This document shows positions 23,651-35,403 of a DNA stretch of 64,000 nucleotides, in pieces. The notes beneath the pieces are model-generated. The model searched no databases. It saw only the letters and a program-made list of their open reading frames with translations, and had not been told where the DNA came from. The DNA lies in assembly GCA_028829895.1 (NCBI GenBank), contig CM054181.1, positions 111,077,360 through 111,141,359 on the forward strand, in the 5' to 3' direction. The DNA comes from Sinotaia quadrata. Taxonomy: Eukaryota; Mollusca; Gastropoda; Architaenioglossa; Viviparidae. Each line of letters opens with the position of its first letter. Positions within the stretch are counted from its first letter, which is position 1. The translations under genes and the position numbers were made by a program.

Positions 23651-24109
23651 AGGAGTTTAACAACAAAATACATTCTTTCAAACACCACACCCTACAAATT
23701 TTTGTTATCTTCCTTAAATTATAATAATTTGGGAAATCGGGTAATACATGCACTTCTGTTTAAAAAGAAACGTCTTTGTCTCTCCATCTCTCTCCCCCCA
23801 CCCACCCTGCAAATACCCCCGCAAAAGAAATGCATGCATTATAGATGATCTACAGGATACGTATGTGGATCGAATAAGTCTCACAGGCGGATAACTCCAT
23901 TATGTCTAATTGCCTATATCTCCAGGGTTGCCCCTCCATAATCCATTATTAAAGTTGTCATCAATGCAACAATAATAAAATTAATAATAATGACGCTGGT
24001 GATGAATATGATGGTGACGTCGACGACGCTGATGAAACAACAAACTGTGAAGATCCCCACCCCAATCCCACTCCTCAGGGATAACTATACAAACGCACAG
24101 AGGAGACAA

Positions 24110-24348
24110 AGAACAGGAGCTATCTGAATGTCCGGAGTCGAACTGTGTGGCGACATACCTGAACGCTCAGCTGGTTAGCTGTCAGGGAAGAATCTCTGCG
24201 AAAAGAAAGGCGTCAAACATCACCAGACCGGACACCCCAGACAAAAGTAGTCTGTGACAGACGTTGGTCATACTACTCTAGGATTAGTCTACCATATAGG
24301 AAAAGATCGCATAATCCTTACACGAAAATCTGGTAATGACCGTTGACA
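24110..24348. other. Unassigned segment before the 36/38-bp array
   Basis: No gene supported. A weak tRNA-like B-box (gttcgactcc) is present on the minus strand near 24150 without a credible cloverleaf. Confidence 0.3.
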
Positions 24349-24870
24349 CCGACTAAAAGACAAAACCCGACACTGCAGTTGTCAGTCAGACTAAGACAAA
24401 ACCCGACACTGCAGTTGTCAGCCAGACTAAAAGACAAAGCCTGACACTGCAGTTGTCAGTCAGACTAAGACAAAACCCGACACTGCAGTTGTCAGTCAGA
24501 CTAAGACAAAACCCGACACTGCAGTTGTCAGTCAGACTAAGACAAAACCCGACACTGCAGTTGTCAGTCAGACTAAAAGACAAAGCCTGACACTGCAGTT
24601 GTCAGTCAGACTAAGACAAAACCCGACACTGCAGTTGTCAGTCAGACTAAGACAAAACCCGACACTGCAGTTGTCAGTCAGACTAAAAGACAAAGCCTGA
24701 CACTGCAGTTGTCAGTCAGACTAAGACAAAACCCGACACTGCAGTTGTCAGTCAGACTAAGACAAAACCCGACACTGCAGTTGTCAGTCAGACTAAGACA
24801 AAACCCGACACTGCAGTTGTCAGTCAGACTAAAAGACAAAGCCTGACACTGCAGTTGTCAGTCAGACTAA
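24349..24870. repeat. Higher-order minisatellite, 36- and 38-bp monomers, 14 copies
   Basis: Every monomer contains gacactgcagttgtcagtca. Two monomer types differ in the linker: type A reads gactaagacaaaacccg and type B reads gactaaaagacaaagcctg. The order is A'-A-B-A-A-A-B-A-A-B-A-A-A-B, a higher-order arrangement. Copies of the same type are essentially identical. Confidence 0.95.
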
Positions 24871-26020
24871 ATAAAAGACAGTAAAGACGCTATACACGGT
24901 ACCAGAACTATTAAAACCAAACACAAAGAAAAGATTTCAAAATCTACAGAATTCCTGAAGAAAGAAAGAAAGAAAGAAAGAATGGAATTAAATAGTAACG
25001 GCAGAAGCAATTGAAGAAATGAAAGTTTCTCTAAATAAACTGATAGAAAATTTTACCCACTGTTGACAGCAACAGCAACGACAAGTGTTCCAAGTCTTGG
25101 GACAAGATCGAGACCACAGACCACAGACCACAACCAATGAACCGACAAACAGCACATGTCGTGAGAAGTGAATAACAACAACAAAGAAAAAATATTTATT
25201 CATACAACTCGGAGTGTTAATAGTGCCTAAAAATATACGCTTCCATTCAACACACAGGGGAATGGACTGTAGAAAACTAAAAGTGATGAAAGAAAAATGT
25301 GTATGTTGTGCTGGGTGGATAGAGGGATGGGTGGTAGATTGGTGAATGTGTGGATGGATGGGTAGATAGTTGAATATCATACTGAAATCTGGATTTGCTG
25401 GCGTAAAAATACGTCTTAGTGTATATGTAATATAATTTGAATTAAGGTTCCGTTACAAGGTCAACTAGATTTCATAAAGTGAGTTGGGTCTCAATACTCA
25501 ATAGTACATGCCGAACTCGAAATCTGTTGACGTGAGACACTACACAACACACTCAAGGGCGCACGAAGAGAAATTACTTTTAAATGGATTAGGCAAATTT
25601 ATTATTATATTTGCTCGCCTGGTTCGGTCTTGTCCCCTTTTTCAACAAAGGGTTATCACGAAGGTCGTGGGTGAGGTTGGGGGTGGGTGGGTGTAGGAAA
25701 CACCCACACGCTAGACTAAGTAGGAAAACACGTAGCACGGAAATAAAATATACAATTTAATTACTCCAGGAAAGTTACCGACTCACCTCCGGAAACAATG
25801 GCACTGCTGAAAAAGGCAGCTTTGTCCTACAAGGCAACATTTCCGCACTAAAGGAATTTTGTATTATTGTTTGTTTAGTAGTACACGCGTCCCCACCCAC
25901 CCCCCAAATAGGAAATTCCGTCAAGTGCGAGTGATTCACACCCTTCGTGTGTAATAAACATGATAGCGAAGAAAGATGGAAGTAGAGTATACAAAAGTCA
26001 AAAGAATAACTCGCCTACTG
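24871..26020. other. Unassigned DNA with (GAAA)n
   Basis: A (GAAA)n microsatellite lies at about 24958-24981. No gene supported. Confidence 0.45.
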
Positions 26021-26299
26021 CTAAGTATCGTTGTGCGGACCTAGGACAGACGTGTCATCGCTAAGTATCGTTGTGCGGACCTAGGACAGTCGTGTCATCG
26101 CTAAGTACCGTTGTGTGGACCTAGGACAGACGTGTCATCGCTAAGTACCGTTGTGCGGACCTAGGACAGACGTGTCATCGCTAAGTACCGTTGTGCGGAC
26201 CTTGGACAGTCGTGTCATCGCTGAGTACCGTTGTGCGGACCTTGGACAGTCGTGTCATCGCTGAGTACCGTTGTGCGGACCTTGGACAGTCGTGTCATG
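26021..26299. repeat. Minisatellite, exact 40-bp unit, 7 copies
   Basis: Units start with ctaagtatcgttgtgcggac (later ctgagtaccg) at 26021, 26061, 26101, 26141, 26181, 26221 and 26261. Variants are distributed in blocks: ctaggacag in the first four, cttggacag in the last three. This indicates stepwise tandem growth. Confidence 0.95.
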
Positions 26300-27370
26300 C
26301 CTGTTCGCTGTTCGTAGCTGTCGAAGATCGTACCAAACAAGGAAACAGTATAGACTGTTGCAATACACTGCCTACCTCCTCTTTTACCTCCTCCCCCTCC
26401 CAATGACTTAAGCGGAATTAAATAATGTACATTATTTTGTGTAACGTTTTATCCGACAAAACTGTTTTAAGTTTGTTCATTTTCGATGTGTTATTTTGTT
26501 CGCAAATTTATGCCATCTTTCTATCTAAATTATGTTCTCTGCTGCACTCACCATTTTCTAATCCAACCCAATCACCCACCCCTAACCCCACCCACCCACA
26601 CACACACACGCACATACACACGCGTGCGCACAGACACGTACGAGTGCCTGTATACACTCACACACGTTCACACACCTTTTAGCATCATGAAGAGTAATAG
26701 TTTATGTAGCTTCGTTAATAGGAAATGGCGATACTCCCAGGATAATTAAAGGAAAACGAATCGTAAAAATAAATAGTCGTTTGCGCCACTCAATATGGAA
26801 TGCAATGCTTTCCCTGCTCCAGTAGCTGATAATGCTACTGTTGACGATAAGTATGAAGAAATAACATCAAAATGAAATGGTTCTCCATTTGTAATTTATC
26901 AATAGTATTTACTGGAGAATCAAAGGTTGACGACCCTCAATTTTTGCTTACTTATATTTGATTATTTTTTTGAAGTAAGAGATCTTTTTCGAGATAGTAT
27001 GAAATGGAATTTTTGAATTAATATACTTTTTTATTTCAAATTTCTTAATGTAAGTGCTTACAAATTGGCAATTATACGGGACAGTTGGTGTGGCGTCATT
27101 GTTAATTTTTTCGTCTAAAAATTTCTCTGCTAAACAAGAACGAGGAGGAAGCGAGCTCTTCATCTGACCATCGTTAGAACCCAAACTCCCACCTCAACCC
27201 CAAAATAAATAAATAAAAATGGTGAAAACGACATATATCGGCCGACTGAATATCCACAACAGCTGGAACTCTACGGGCTGACTTCTCAATAACAATGCTT
27301 TGAAATCAATAAACATTAAATTACTGCCAAGAACGCGAATACGTTATACACTGACCTTGATCGGCACCAA
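26300..27370. other. Unassigned DNA
   Basis: No supported gene. A CA-rich, partly CG-alternating tract lies near 26590-26640. Confidence 0.45.
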
Positions 27371-27374
27371 CTCC

Positions 27375-27460
27375 GCTCTACATTCACTATGATTAGGGAC
27401 CACGTCACCAGACTCTAGCTCTACATTCACTATGACTAGGGACCACGTCACCAGACACTA
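27375..27460. repeat. Tandem duplication of a 43-bp unit
   Basis: gctctacattcactatga followed by tagggaccacgtcaccagac occurs at 27375-27417 and 27418-27460 with few differences. Confidence 0.9.
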
Positions 27461-28004
27461 CTTTCCACTAGTGTCCATTATGGCTTATTTATTGATCGCT
27501 AACGTCATAATCTTGAACTCACGAAGACATTCTGGAACCTGACGTTACATCTGTTTGCAATAAACTGGCACAGCTTGGAAATTAGTCAATTAGCGTTCTT
27601 CATTTAACTAATTACGGTCCATCCCTTCAAGATCAATCAATTATTGTTATGGTGTGTTATGTTGCAAGTCTTCCAAGTGCATTTGTGATCTGTCACACTA
27701 ATTCCAAGCTGGTTGGCCCGTTGTGTGTGTGTTTGTGTATGTGTGCGTGTGAGTGTGTGCGTGCATGTGTGTGTGTTTACGCGCGGATTTTAGGCATCTA
27801 CACTGATTAACTTGCAGATCTATTTTTACAACCTCACCCAACACCTACACCACTAACACCCAACTCCTGTCGATGTGCTTTGTAAACATCATCAAGAACG
27901 GCACAACGGTCGTTTGCCAGGAAAAGAAGGGTTGATTGTTGCATCACAGGGAGAATCCGGTAGTACAAGTATATTTTATTGTCAAGAAACAACATCAGCG
28001 CGCG

Positions 28005-28053
<49 letters not shown>

Positions 28054-29149
28054 GCACACCCACAAAATGTGATGCTGCTTTCGAATGCAGATGGTATGGA
28101 TCCGATCGCGCGTTGTCATAGAGTACTGGCCAGGGATCATGGGTATGAATATTCATGGTAAAGTAAATAGCCAAGAAAACTCGTGCTGCTGAATCACGTG
28201 ATTCATTATAGGCATGCGTTAAGAATTCTCTCCCCTATCACTGTCACAATGATACTTCGCATTCCATCACTGACAGACCAAGACAAATGTCAAACGGAAT
28301 ACAGTTACACCTGACTGAACAGTAAAAATGTCTCAAGCTTTTCCACGGCAGTCATGGACGGTCGATAGAGAACAACAATACAGTCATCGACTCTGGCATG
28401 TCCTTGTTCACAACAGAACAGGTACTCAGGCGCTAGCAGGCGTGTCTTTGTGGAACTCATCAACACACACACACACACGCGCGCGCGCGCACACATACCA
28501 TTCATAAACACTTACAAACGGTAATGCAAACAATGAGGAGCGTTTGAAAGAAACGCAAGAATCTCCGGTATGCGAAAGCAACGAGCGAAGCAGGACACAT
28601 ATAAGCAGGTGATTAATGTACATTGCAACTTTAACGACTGGACGGATTTTCTAAACGACAGACATTCAGTTTGTAGTTTCGGTTGTGTGTCTAGTCCATG
28701 GAAACATGGGTGAGTGTACATACATATATTGGGGGGGGGGGGGGGCGTTTGAGTCGTCGGAAAAGCTTGTGACAACTTTCCACCCACGCTAGTTTGGGCG
28801 AATCTGTAGTTAAAGAATGACACCGCAGAACACGTGACTATAAACATGCACTGCTAGTCAGCAGCAAAAAAGTCCAGGCGAAAAAATGTACACTCCCAAT
28901 TCCGTATTCTGTTATATACTTTACAATTTACCTCACCCCCCATTCCAAGTTTTGCATTCGTATTCCGTAAAACGTTTCATTACGTGCCTCATTAATGCGC
29001 CTTATTATGACGTCATAAAGCTCCACTATTTTCTCAGGTATATGGTCCGTACACATTAAACCAGATTCATTATGTCTTTCATTATATGCTTCGTATATGT
29101 GTTCAATAATATAAACGTTCCACTTACATTTACCATTAAATGCCGACGC
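27461..29149. other. Unassigned DNA with several alternating and homopolymer tracts
   Basis: It contains a degenerate (TG)n at 27720-27775, (CA)n at about 28007-28052, (CA)n plus (CG)n at about 28463-28493, and a run of 15 G at 28731-28745. No gene supported. Confidence 0.6.
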
Positions 29150-29395
29150 GATCCATTTATATGTTCAATATTTTGCTGGAAATATTTTCTATTGCGTATT
29201 CTGTTATACGTCCCACTCTGCTGGAAATATTCTCCACTACGTATTCTATAACTTGTTCCACTGTGGCTAGAAATATTCTTTATTATGTATTCTATTACAC
29301 ATTCCACTATGGCTGGAAATAATCTCCATTATGTATTTTACGTTCTATTATGGCAGGAAATAATCTCCATTATGTATTCTATGATACGTTCCGGT
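29150..29395. repeat. Minisatellite, about 50-57 bp unit, about 5 copies
   Basis: The units share gctggaaatattctccatta, tgtattctattatac and a gttccact end. Short ORFs on both strands reflect the repeat. Confidence 0.75.
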
Positions 29396-30042
29396 GTACT
29401 GGCATTGATTATAAATGTATATAGAATCATTTAGTTTCTACTTTAAAAAAATCTATTACGACTTGAACAGCCATCAGGCAGGCGTAATAATGACCACTAC
29501 AGCTACATTTCCGCAGTGGTCACTTTCGGTAAATGATTACAAGACGTAAGTACCCATACAGTCGTCACGTTTCCACATTTTCCCGCATTACAGGAATAAA
29601 TACACAGCAACAAAACAATTCTCACTTGAAAATGCGGACGGTCACGAAAGAACGGCTTTTCAGGTCTTTAGAGTTCATCTGAAATATTTGGACTCTAGTA
29701 GATTTTTGTTTGTTATTTTGTTTCTGAAGTTGCTGAAAGCACACAGTTATTATGTAACAGCAAAAGCATACAAAGAACGGTTTCTAGATTTTCTTCAACT
29801 CTTCTTAGCACGTTGGAGACACTGGGTGCCAGCAGTAACCAGCCAGTATTTCGGGATAAAAAAGGGAAGTAATCTTATGAGCCAACAAACGGGGCACTTT
29901 ACTCTTGTTGCGACGTCGTAATGACATTGGGTTCGTCATTTTTCAGGGGGGAGGGGGCGTTGAGGGTGGAAGTCAAACCCTAGACCCGAATCGGGCAATA
30001 TCCGAAGAGATCATGCGGAATTACCATAAGGGGACATTTGAA

Positions 30043-30064
30043 ATACACACACACACACACACAC

Positions 30065-30127
<63 letters not shown>
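30043..30127. repeat. (CA)n microsatellite of about 85 bp
   Basis: Nearly pure (AC)n with one interruption near 30065. Confidence 0.95.
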
Positions 30128-30130
<3 letters not shown>

Positions 30131-30969
30131 AATGGCATGTATATTAAAGAAGTAGAAGAAAAATATAATTACACTTTTCCTTTACGTAAATATAAACTTA
30201 TACACAGCTGCCTAAAATGACTCGATGTTTTTTTAAAAAAATAATGAAGAAAGTAAAGCAAACAAACAGATCTGGCAATGTCTTGGGAATCTATCTGGGC
30301 GGCACTTGCTAATGTGATGGGCAAATCTGCCCTGGGAAAGTGGAAAGAATTTTGATTAGCTTTTGGCATCTACCCAGATGAAGTTTATTTTCGTTTGGGT
30401 TTCCAAGCCAGCAACTAGTGTCAGACAGAATAACTAATTTCTTACACGGTATATCACGATCGGCACATGCGTGCGTGCGTGCGCGCGCGCGCGTGTGTGT
30501 ATGAGGGAGTGGTGAGGGAGTGCATAAAAGGGTCACATGAAACTAATATTCCGAGTTCAATCGGAAACTAGGCGGGTGCAACAGGTAGCAGCAAGCCGGA
30601 AAAGACGAGAGAAATTCCGGTTAGCGAAACGCGATGCTTTGATTCCGAGAAGAATGTTGAGGTGGAGCCAGTCTAACCTGTTCAAATGTGAAATGGAACT
30701 TTGCACCAGATTGAACTGTTGCAAACCAAAAATAGAAAATAAGGGGAGAAGCTGTCGTGTGCCTTATGTCGACACCTGTCTTCGTTGATATTGCGCTTAG
30801 GCCGAGCGTCATTCAAGCGACCATGACGACGACGGCGACGACAATACGAGCACAACATGAAAGCAAAAGACTGACATAACGAATTACTGACAGAGGTCTT
30901 GCGCGCGTATTTAGTAGCAGTTAGCTTCAGATGAGCTCGCGAATTTTGTCGGCTGTAAAGTTTTGTAGG
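30128..30969. other. Unassigned DNA with a Z-DNA-prone tract
   Basis: The tract tgcgtgcgtgcgcgcgcgcg followed by (TG)n lies at about 30468-30500. A short plus-strand ORF from 30537 has no support beyond openness. Confidence 0.5.
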
Positions 30970-31002
30970 CGAATTTCAGGGTACTGTCTTTCTGCTTAGA
31001 TT

Positions 31003-31556
31003 GTGTTTTTCAGTTTGTGTGCATCTTTTACATTTTGTGTTTGTCTTTCACGTTTTGTGTTTATGTCTTTTATGTTATGTGTTTATGTCTTTTATGTTTT
31101 GTGTTTGTCTTGTATGTTTTGTGTTTATGTCTTGTATGTTTTGTGTTTATGTCTTTCACGTTTTGTGTTTATGTCTTTTATGTTTTGTGTTTATGTCTTT
31201 TATGTTTTGTGTTTGTCTTTTATGTTTTGTGTTTATGTCTTGTATGTTTTGTGTTTATGTCTTTCACGTTTTGTGCTTATGTCTTTTATGTTTTGTGTTT
31301 ATGTCTTATATGTTTTATGTTTATGTCTTTCACGTTTTGTGTTTATGTCTTTCAAGTCATTGTGCTCATGTCGTTTATGTTTTGTGTTTATGTCTTCTAC
31401 TTTTTGTGTTTATGTCTTTTATTTTGTGATTATGTCCTTTATGTTTGTTTTCTACGCATTGTGTTTATATCTTTTACATATTGTGTTTATGTCTTTTACA
31501 TTTTATCTTTTTGTCTTCTACACGTTGTGTTTATGTCTGCTATATTTTGTGTTTAT
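31003..31556. repeat. Minisatellite, about 22-bp unit gtgtttatgtcttttatgtt, about 25 copies
   Basis: T-rich units differ mainly at two or three positions and decay to the right. The unit length is not a multiple of three, and no frame makes stops, so all three plus frames stay open. The resulting Cys/Val/Phe-rich translations are artefacts. Confidence 0.95.
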
Positions 31557-31632
31557 GAATGAATGATCTGAATATATTTTGTTTTCATGATATTTTGGGC
31601 CCTTGAATTTTGCTTGAAAATATTATTAGTCC

Positions 31633-31880
31633 TTTAGTTTCTTGTGTTTACATCTTGTATTTTTCATTTTTTTAAAAAAAATTTAATTATTTTTTCTGGC
31701 TTCAAGGTTCTGATTCAATGGTAGAGCCTCGTGACCGTTTGTTTTGTCGGTCTGATCTTTAGTTTCTTGTGTTTGCATCTTGCATTTTATAAATCTTTTT
31801 CCATTTGAACAAAATTATTAAATTATTTTTCAAGGTTGTGTTCTGATTCAACGGTAGAGCCTCGTGACTGTTTTATCGTC
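31633..31880. repeat. Tandem duplication of an about 125-bp segment, 2 copies
   Basis: Both copies contain agtttcttgtgttt, caaggtt, then gttctgattcaa and ggtagagcctcgtgac. They are moderately diverged. Confidence 0.75.
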
Positions 31881-32466
31881 ATACTGTAACTGTCTCTGAC
31901 GGTATTATGTGACGTCAGAGTAGTGTTTTGTGTGTCTGCTGTGTGTAGTATTGCCTTTTCACATCATTGCCTCGCAAGCGTGACGAACAGCAGCCTATTA
32001 AGCGGTGGGGGGTTAAGCCAAGAAACAAAGCAGAGTAGGTGCTGTGGATGGGAAAACTGTTCCCCCCTGGAATATGGTAAGAAGGCACTAAGGGGTATGC
32101 TGGTTAGTAATTAGTAATTAGCAGACTTAATCCCAACTTTTACGTATCACACTGTCAGTTGCAAAGGACTTCACGCGGGGTACATATATAAAGTAGTAGT
32201 GTTTGTAATGGAATGATGGACTTGTGTGAATTGTTGCATTGTGTACTGTGTATCAATTACACATAGATGGAATTAGTTGTGTTTTCATTTACTGTTGCTG
32301 CCCTGGTCTCGTCTGAACATAGACGCTGTTCATAGTCAAATAAAAGGTTATTATCAAAAGGAAACTTGTGTGTATATCTTGTTGCAGTATACACATCTTC
32401 AGCAGTCATTCCGTCATATCCACTTCAAGAGGTACCCCACGCTTTACATATGTTACGAGCGTATAT

Positions 32467-32928
32467 ACGTTTGTGTTGTTATTGCATTACGTGTGTTTGT
32501 TATTGCATTACGCTTGTGTTGTTAGTGCATTACGTTTGTGTTGCTAGTGAAGTACGTTTGTGTTGTTAGTGCAGTACGTTTGTGTTGTTAGTGAAGTACG
32601 TTTGTGTTGTTAGTGCACTACGTTTGTGTTGCTAGTGAAGTACGTTTGTGTTGTTAGTGCAGTACGTTTGTGTTGCTAGTGAAGTACGTTTGTGTTGTTA
32701 GTGCAGTACGTTTGTGTTGTTAGTGCAGTACGTTTGTGTTGTTAGTGCAGTACGTTTGTGTTGCTAGTGAAGTACGTTTGTGTTGTTAGTGCAGTACGTT
32801 TGTGTTGTTAGTGAAGTACGTTTGTGTTGTTAGTGCAGTACGTTTGTGTTGCTAGTGAAGTACGTTTGTGTTGCTAGTGAAGTACGTTTGTGTTGCTAGT
32901 GAAGTACGTTTGTGTTGTTAGTGCATTA
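32467..32928. repeat. Minisatellite, 22-bp unit tacgtttgtgttgttagtgc + ag, about 21 copies
   Basis: Two monomer types intermix: gttgttagtgcag and gttgctagtgaag. The first four units on the left are diverged and the rest are nearly identical within type. Confidence 0.95.
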
Positions 32929-32989
32929 AATTTTTGCTGCTGGCGTTTAAAGTTTGGTTTTCATGCGCTTTATCTCTGTGTCGTCACAG

Positions 32990-33142
32990 TATTAAGGTAT
33001 GCATTCTCACAACAGTTTTGAGGTGTGCGTTCTAACAACGGTATTGAGGTGTGCGTTCTAACAACAGTATTGAGGTGTGCGGTCTAACAACAGTAATGAG
33101 GTGCGCGTTCTAACAACAGTATTGAGGTGTGCGTTCTAACAG
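32990..33142. repeat. Minisatellite, about 26-bp unit, 6 copies
   Basis: The unit is acagtattgaggtgtgcgtt plus ctaaca. It begins about 60 bp after the 22-bp array and is unrelated to it. Confidence 0.9.
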
Positions 33143-34579
33143 AGCAATAAACTTGGAGATTCTTTCTTATTAAACGTTAATTAAAATTTCTAGATTTTGG
33201 TATCAGGTGATATTGTGGTTCGGCTTGTTTGAAGTAGTAGTGCAGCTCAACAATTTTGAGCCAAGGAGAGCGTGTAGGCTAGAATCAAAAGAATCCCAAC
33301 AAAATCGGACTTGAATCCAAATCATCCCTAAAAAAAAACCTCGGGCCACACTGCTCTCCCAAAAAGTTTATTAGGTTCAAATCGCTGCTTCTGTATTCAA
33401 ACTGGCTTTTTAGTGCATATAATTTCTGCTGAAGCTACAAATTATGGCTAAAAATATGTGTCTGTTAAGTTACTATAAGTTGGTGCTTAGTTGTAATTTA
33501 CGTGTCTGGTACATAAAGGAAAATCGTGAACGTAGCTGTCCGCCTTTTCAGTGATGCAGCGGGGTGGGATCGGGGAGATCTATTATGTCCTCAGCATACT
33601 GGCTCTGCTGCTTGAATTTACTTAAGTTTACAGGTACGGGGCGCCTTGATTAATACAAACGGTATCGAGGAACAGGGTGGGGTGGGGTGGGGTGATTAAC
33701 TCTCTAACATCTGCGTTGAACGAATAAAGTGCACAGATTATTAACCGATATTTCGAGGTGCAGGTGCTGTATCCCCACCCATCCCCACCCATCTACCGAG
33801 CACAATATGCATTTCCCAACAAGAGCCGTTAGTTAGTCCGCGTGGACCAACCACCGATTCTAAGATGCAATTCTACGCAGGCTCCGGAATCAAATACTCC
33901 GACCACCGTTGCTGTAACAGTTCTGCAAACGAGTGCAGTTTTAATTAGATTTGCATTTAAATTCCCAGAGCACTTCGCCTTTTAAAGTGCGATAACTCCA
34001 GTCTCCAGGAGCCTCAATACTGAGAGCTACGGATAGCGAGATAATTAGCGGTTTCATTAACAATATATTTTTTCCCGTTTTTAAAATTTGTATCAGGTCA
34101 GAACTTTGCTGAATAACTGTGTTGGGAGAGGACTGACTGGCTGGTTGATATTGGCTGTTCCAGTTTGGGTTATGGCTGGACATGCCGAGTTCACTTCTGT
34201 ACTTAGAGCTAGATTTTAAAAACAAAATAACGACATCAACGACGAACAACATCGCTTGATTCTGCCAATTTATTGCCCGCCACCACCACAGAAAAAAAAT
34301 TTAAAAGTGGAAAGCCAGAGTTCATCAGCTAATGAGCTCCGCAGGCATGGGTCAATGTGTGTACTTGCTTATGTGTTAGTTCCATCTAAGACGGTTAGAT
34401 CTGGGACTTGTCAGTGTCCGGAAATAAACTGAATCTCGAGTTGTTTTAATTGGTGATTGGGATGAAACGAGAAAACACTCCGTGTGTACCAGAAGCTCCG
34501 CTCGCATACCTAGAATACTGCCACGGCTAATTCTTTTCTCCACAACTAATAGCCTCTATTACCTGGTCAAGAAAAGTGA
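33143..34579. other. Unassigned DNA
   Basis: No supported gene. A minus-strand ORF at about 33941-34252 includes a polar MSSHNPNWNSQYQPASQSS segment preceded by a pyrimidine tract and AG. No donor or family match could be found. Confidence 0.4.
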
Positions 34580-35095
34580 ACTTCTATAGAAAAATATGTA
34601 TTAGTCGAGAAACGTTAACTCCTATACATAAAATTATGTAGAACTGAAGTCAAGTAAAGTTAACTCCTGTATAGCAAACATGTCTTAGTCAAGTAAACTC
34701 CTGAATAGCAAACATGTCTTAGTCAAGTAAACTCCTGAATAGCAAACATGTCTTAGTCAAGTAAAGTTAACTCCTGTATAGCAAACATGTCTTAGTCAAG
34801 TAAAGTTAACTCCTGTATAGCAAACATGTAATAGTCAAGTAAAGTTAACTCCTGTATAGCAAACATGTCTTAGTCAAGTAAACTCCTGTATAGTAAACAT
34901 GTATTAGTCAAGTAAAGTTAACTCCTATACAGTTATACATGTATTTGTTAAGAAGAGTTAAATCATTTGTAGCGGCACATGTATTAGACAAGAAAGTTAA
35001 CTCCTTCAGAGCTGTATTTGTATTAAACAAGAAAGTTAACTCCTTCAGAGCTATACATGAATTAGTCAAGAAAAGTTAACTTATGCATAGCTATA
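34580..35095. repeat. Minisatellite, 33/39-bp unit, about 12 copies
   Basis: The unit is tcttagtcaagtaaagttaa plus ctcctgtatagcaaacatg. Some units lack a 6-bp agttaa block. The ends are diverged and the centre (34680-34880) is homogeneous. It lies 300 bp left of the retrotransposon insertion. Confidence 0.9.
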
Positions 35096-35398
35096 TTTGC
35101 ATAAAAAACCGAAATTTTTGCTTTTGAACGTCATAATAAAAAACAGACTCGATGCAACACTGACCATCAGTGAATGATCGCAAACGGGTAATAAAATAAA
35201 AAAATACAAAGAACTTTCATAAAAAGAAATGTCTTAAATCGACCCTTGCAAAACATTGAGAGAAAAACATACTTGACCCAGCCGTATACTAAAAAAAACA
35301 GAAATTATTTCGGATGAATAATAATTATTTCAGGACTATACTGATTTCCATTTGTTGCTAGGCTAAGCGGGTTATCTCATTATCAAAATACATTCCCG

Positions 35399-35403
35399 AC
35401 CAT
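35399..35403 (+). repeat. Target-site duplication accat (left)
   Basis: accat directly precedes the 5' LTR and recurs at 43344-43348 directly after the 3' LTR. This gives the 5-bp duplication expected of LTR-element integrase. Confidence 0.9.

Noticed and set aside
24349..26299. Regular repeat arrays that could look like CRISPR arrays
   Set aside because: The units are directly adjacent with no unique spacers, and the genome is eukaryotic.
31001..31566. Three overlapping Cys/Val/Phe-rich ORFs of 142-187 codons
   Set aside because: They are the three frames of one stop-free 22-bp repeat. The same array read in different registers gives similar repetitive peptides.
33941..34252. 103-codon minus-strand ORF with polar MSSHNPNWNSQYQ segment
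   Set aside because: A plausible acceptor is present but there is no donor in frame. The rest is AT-driven low-complexity sequence.
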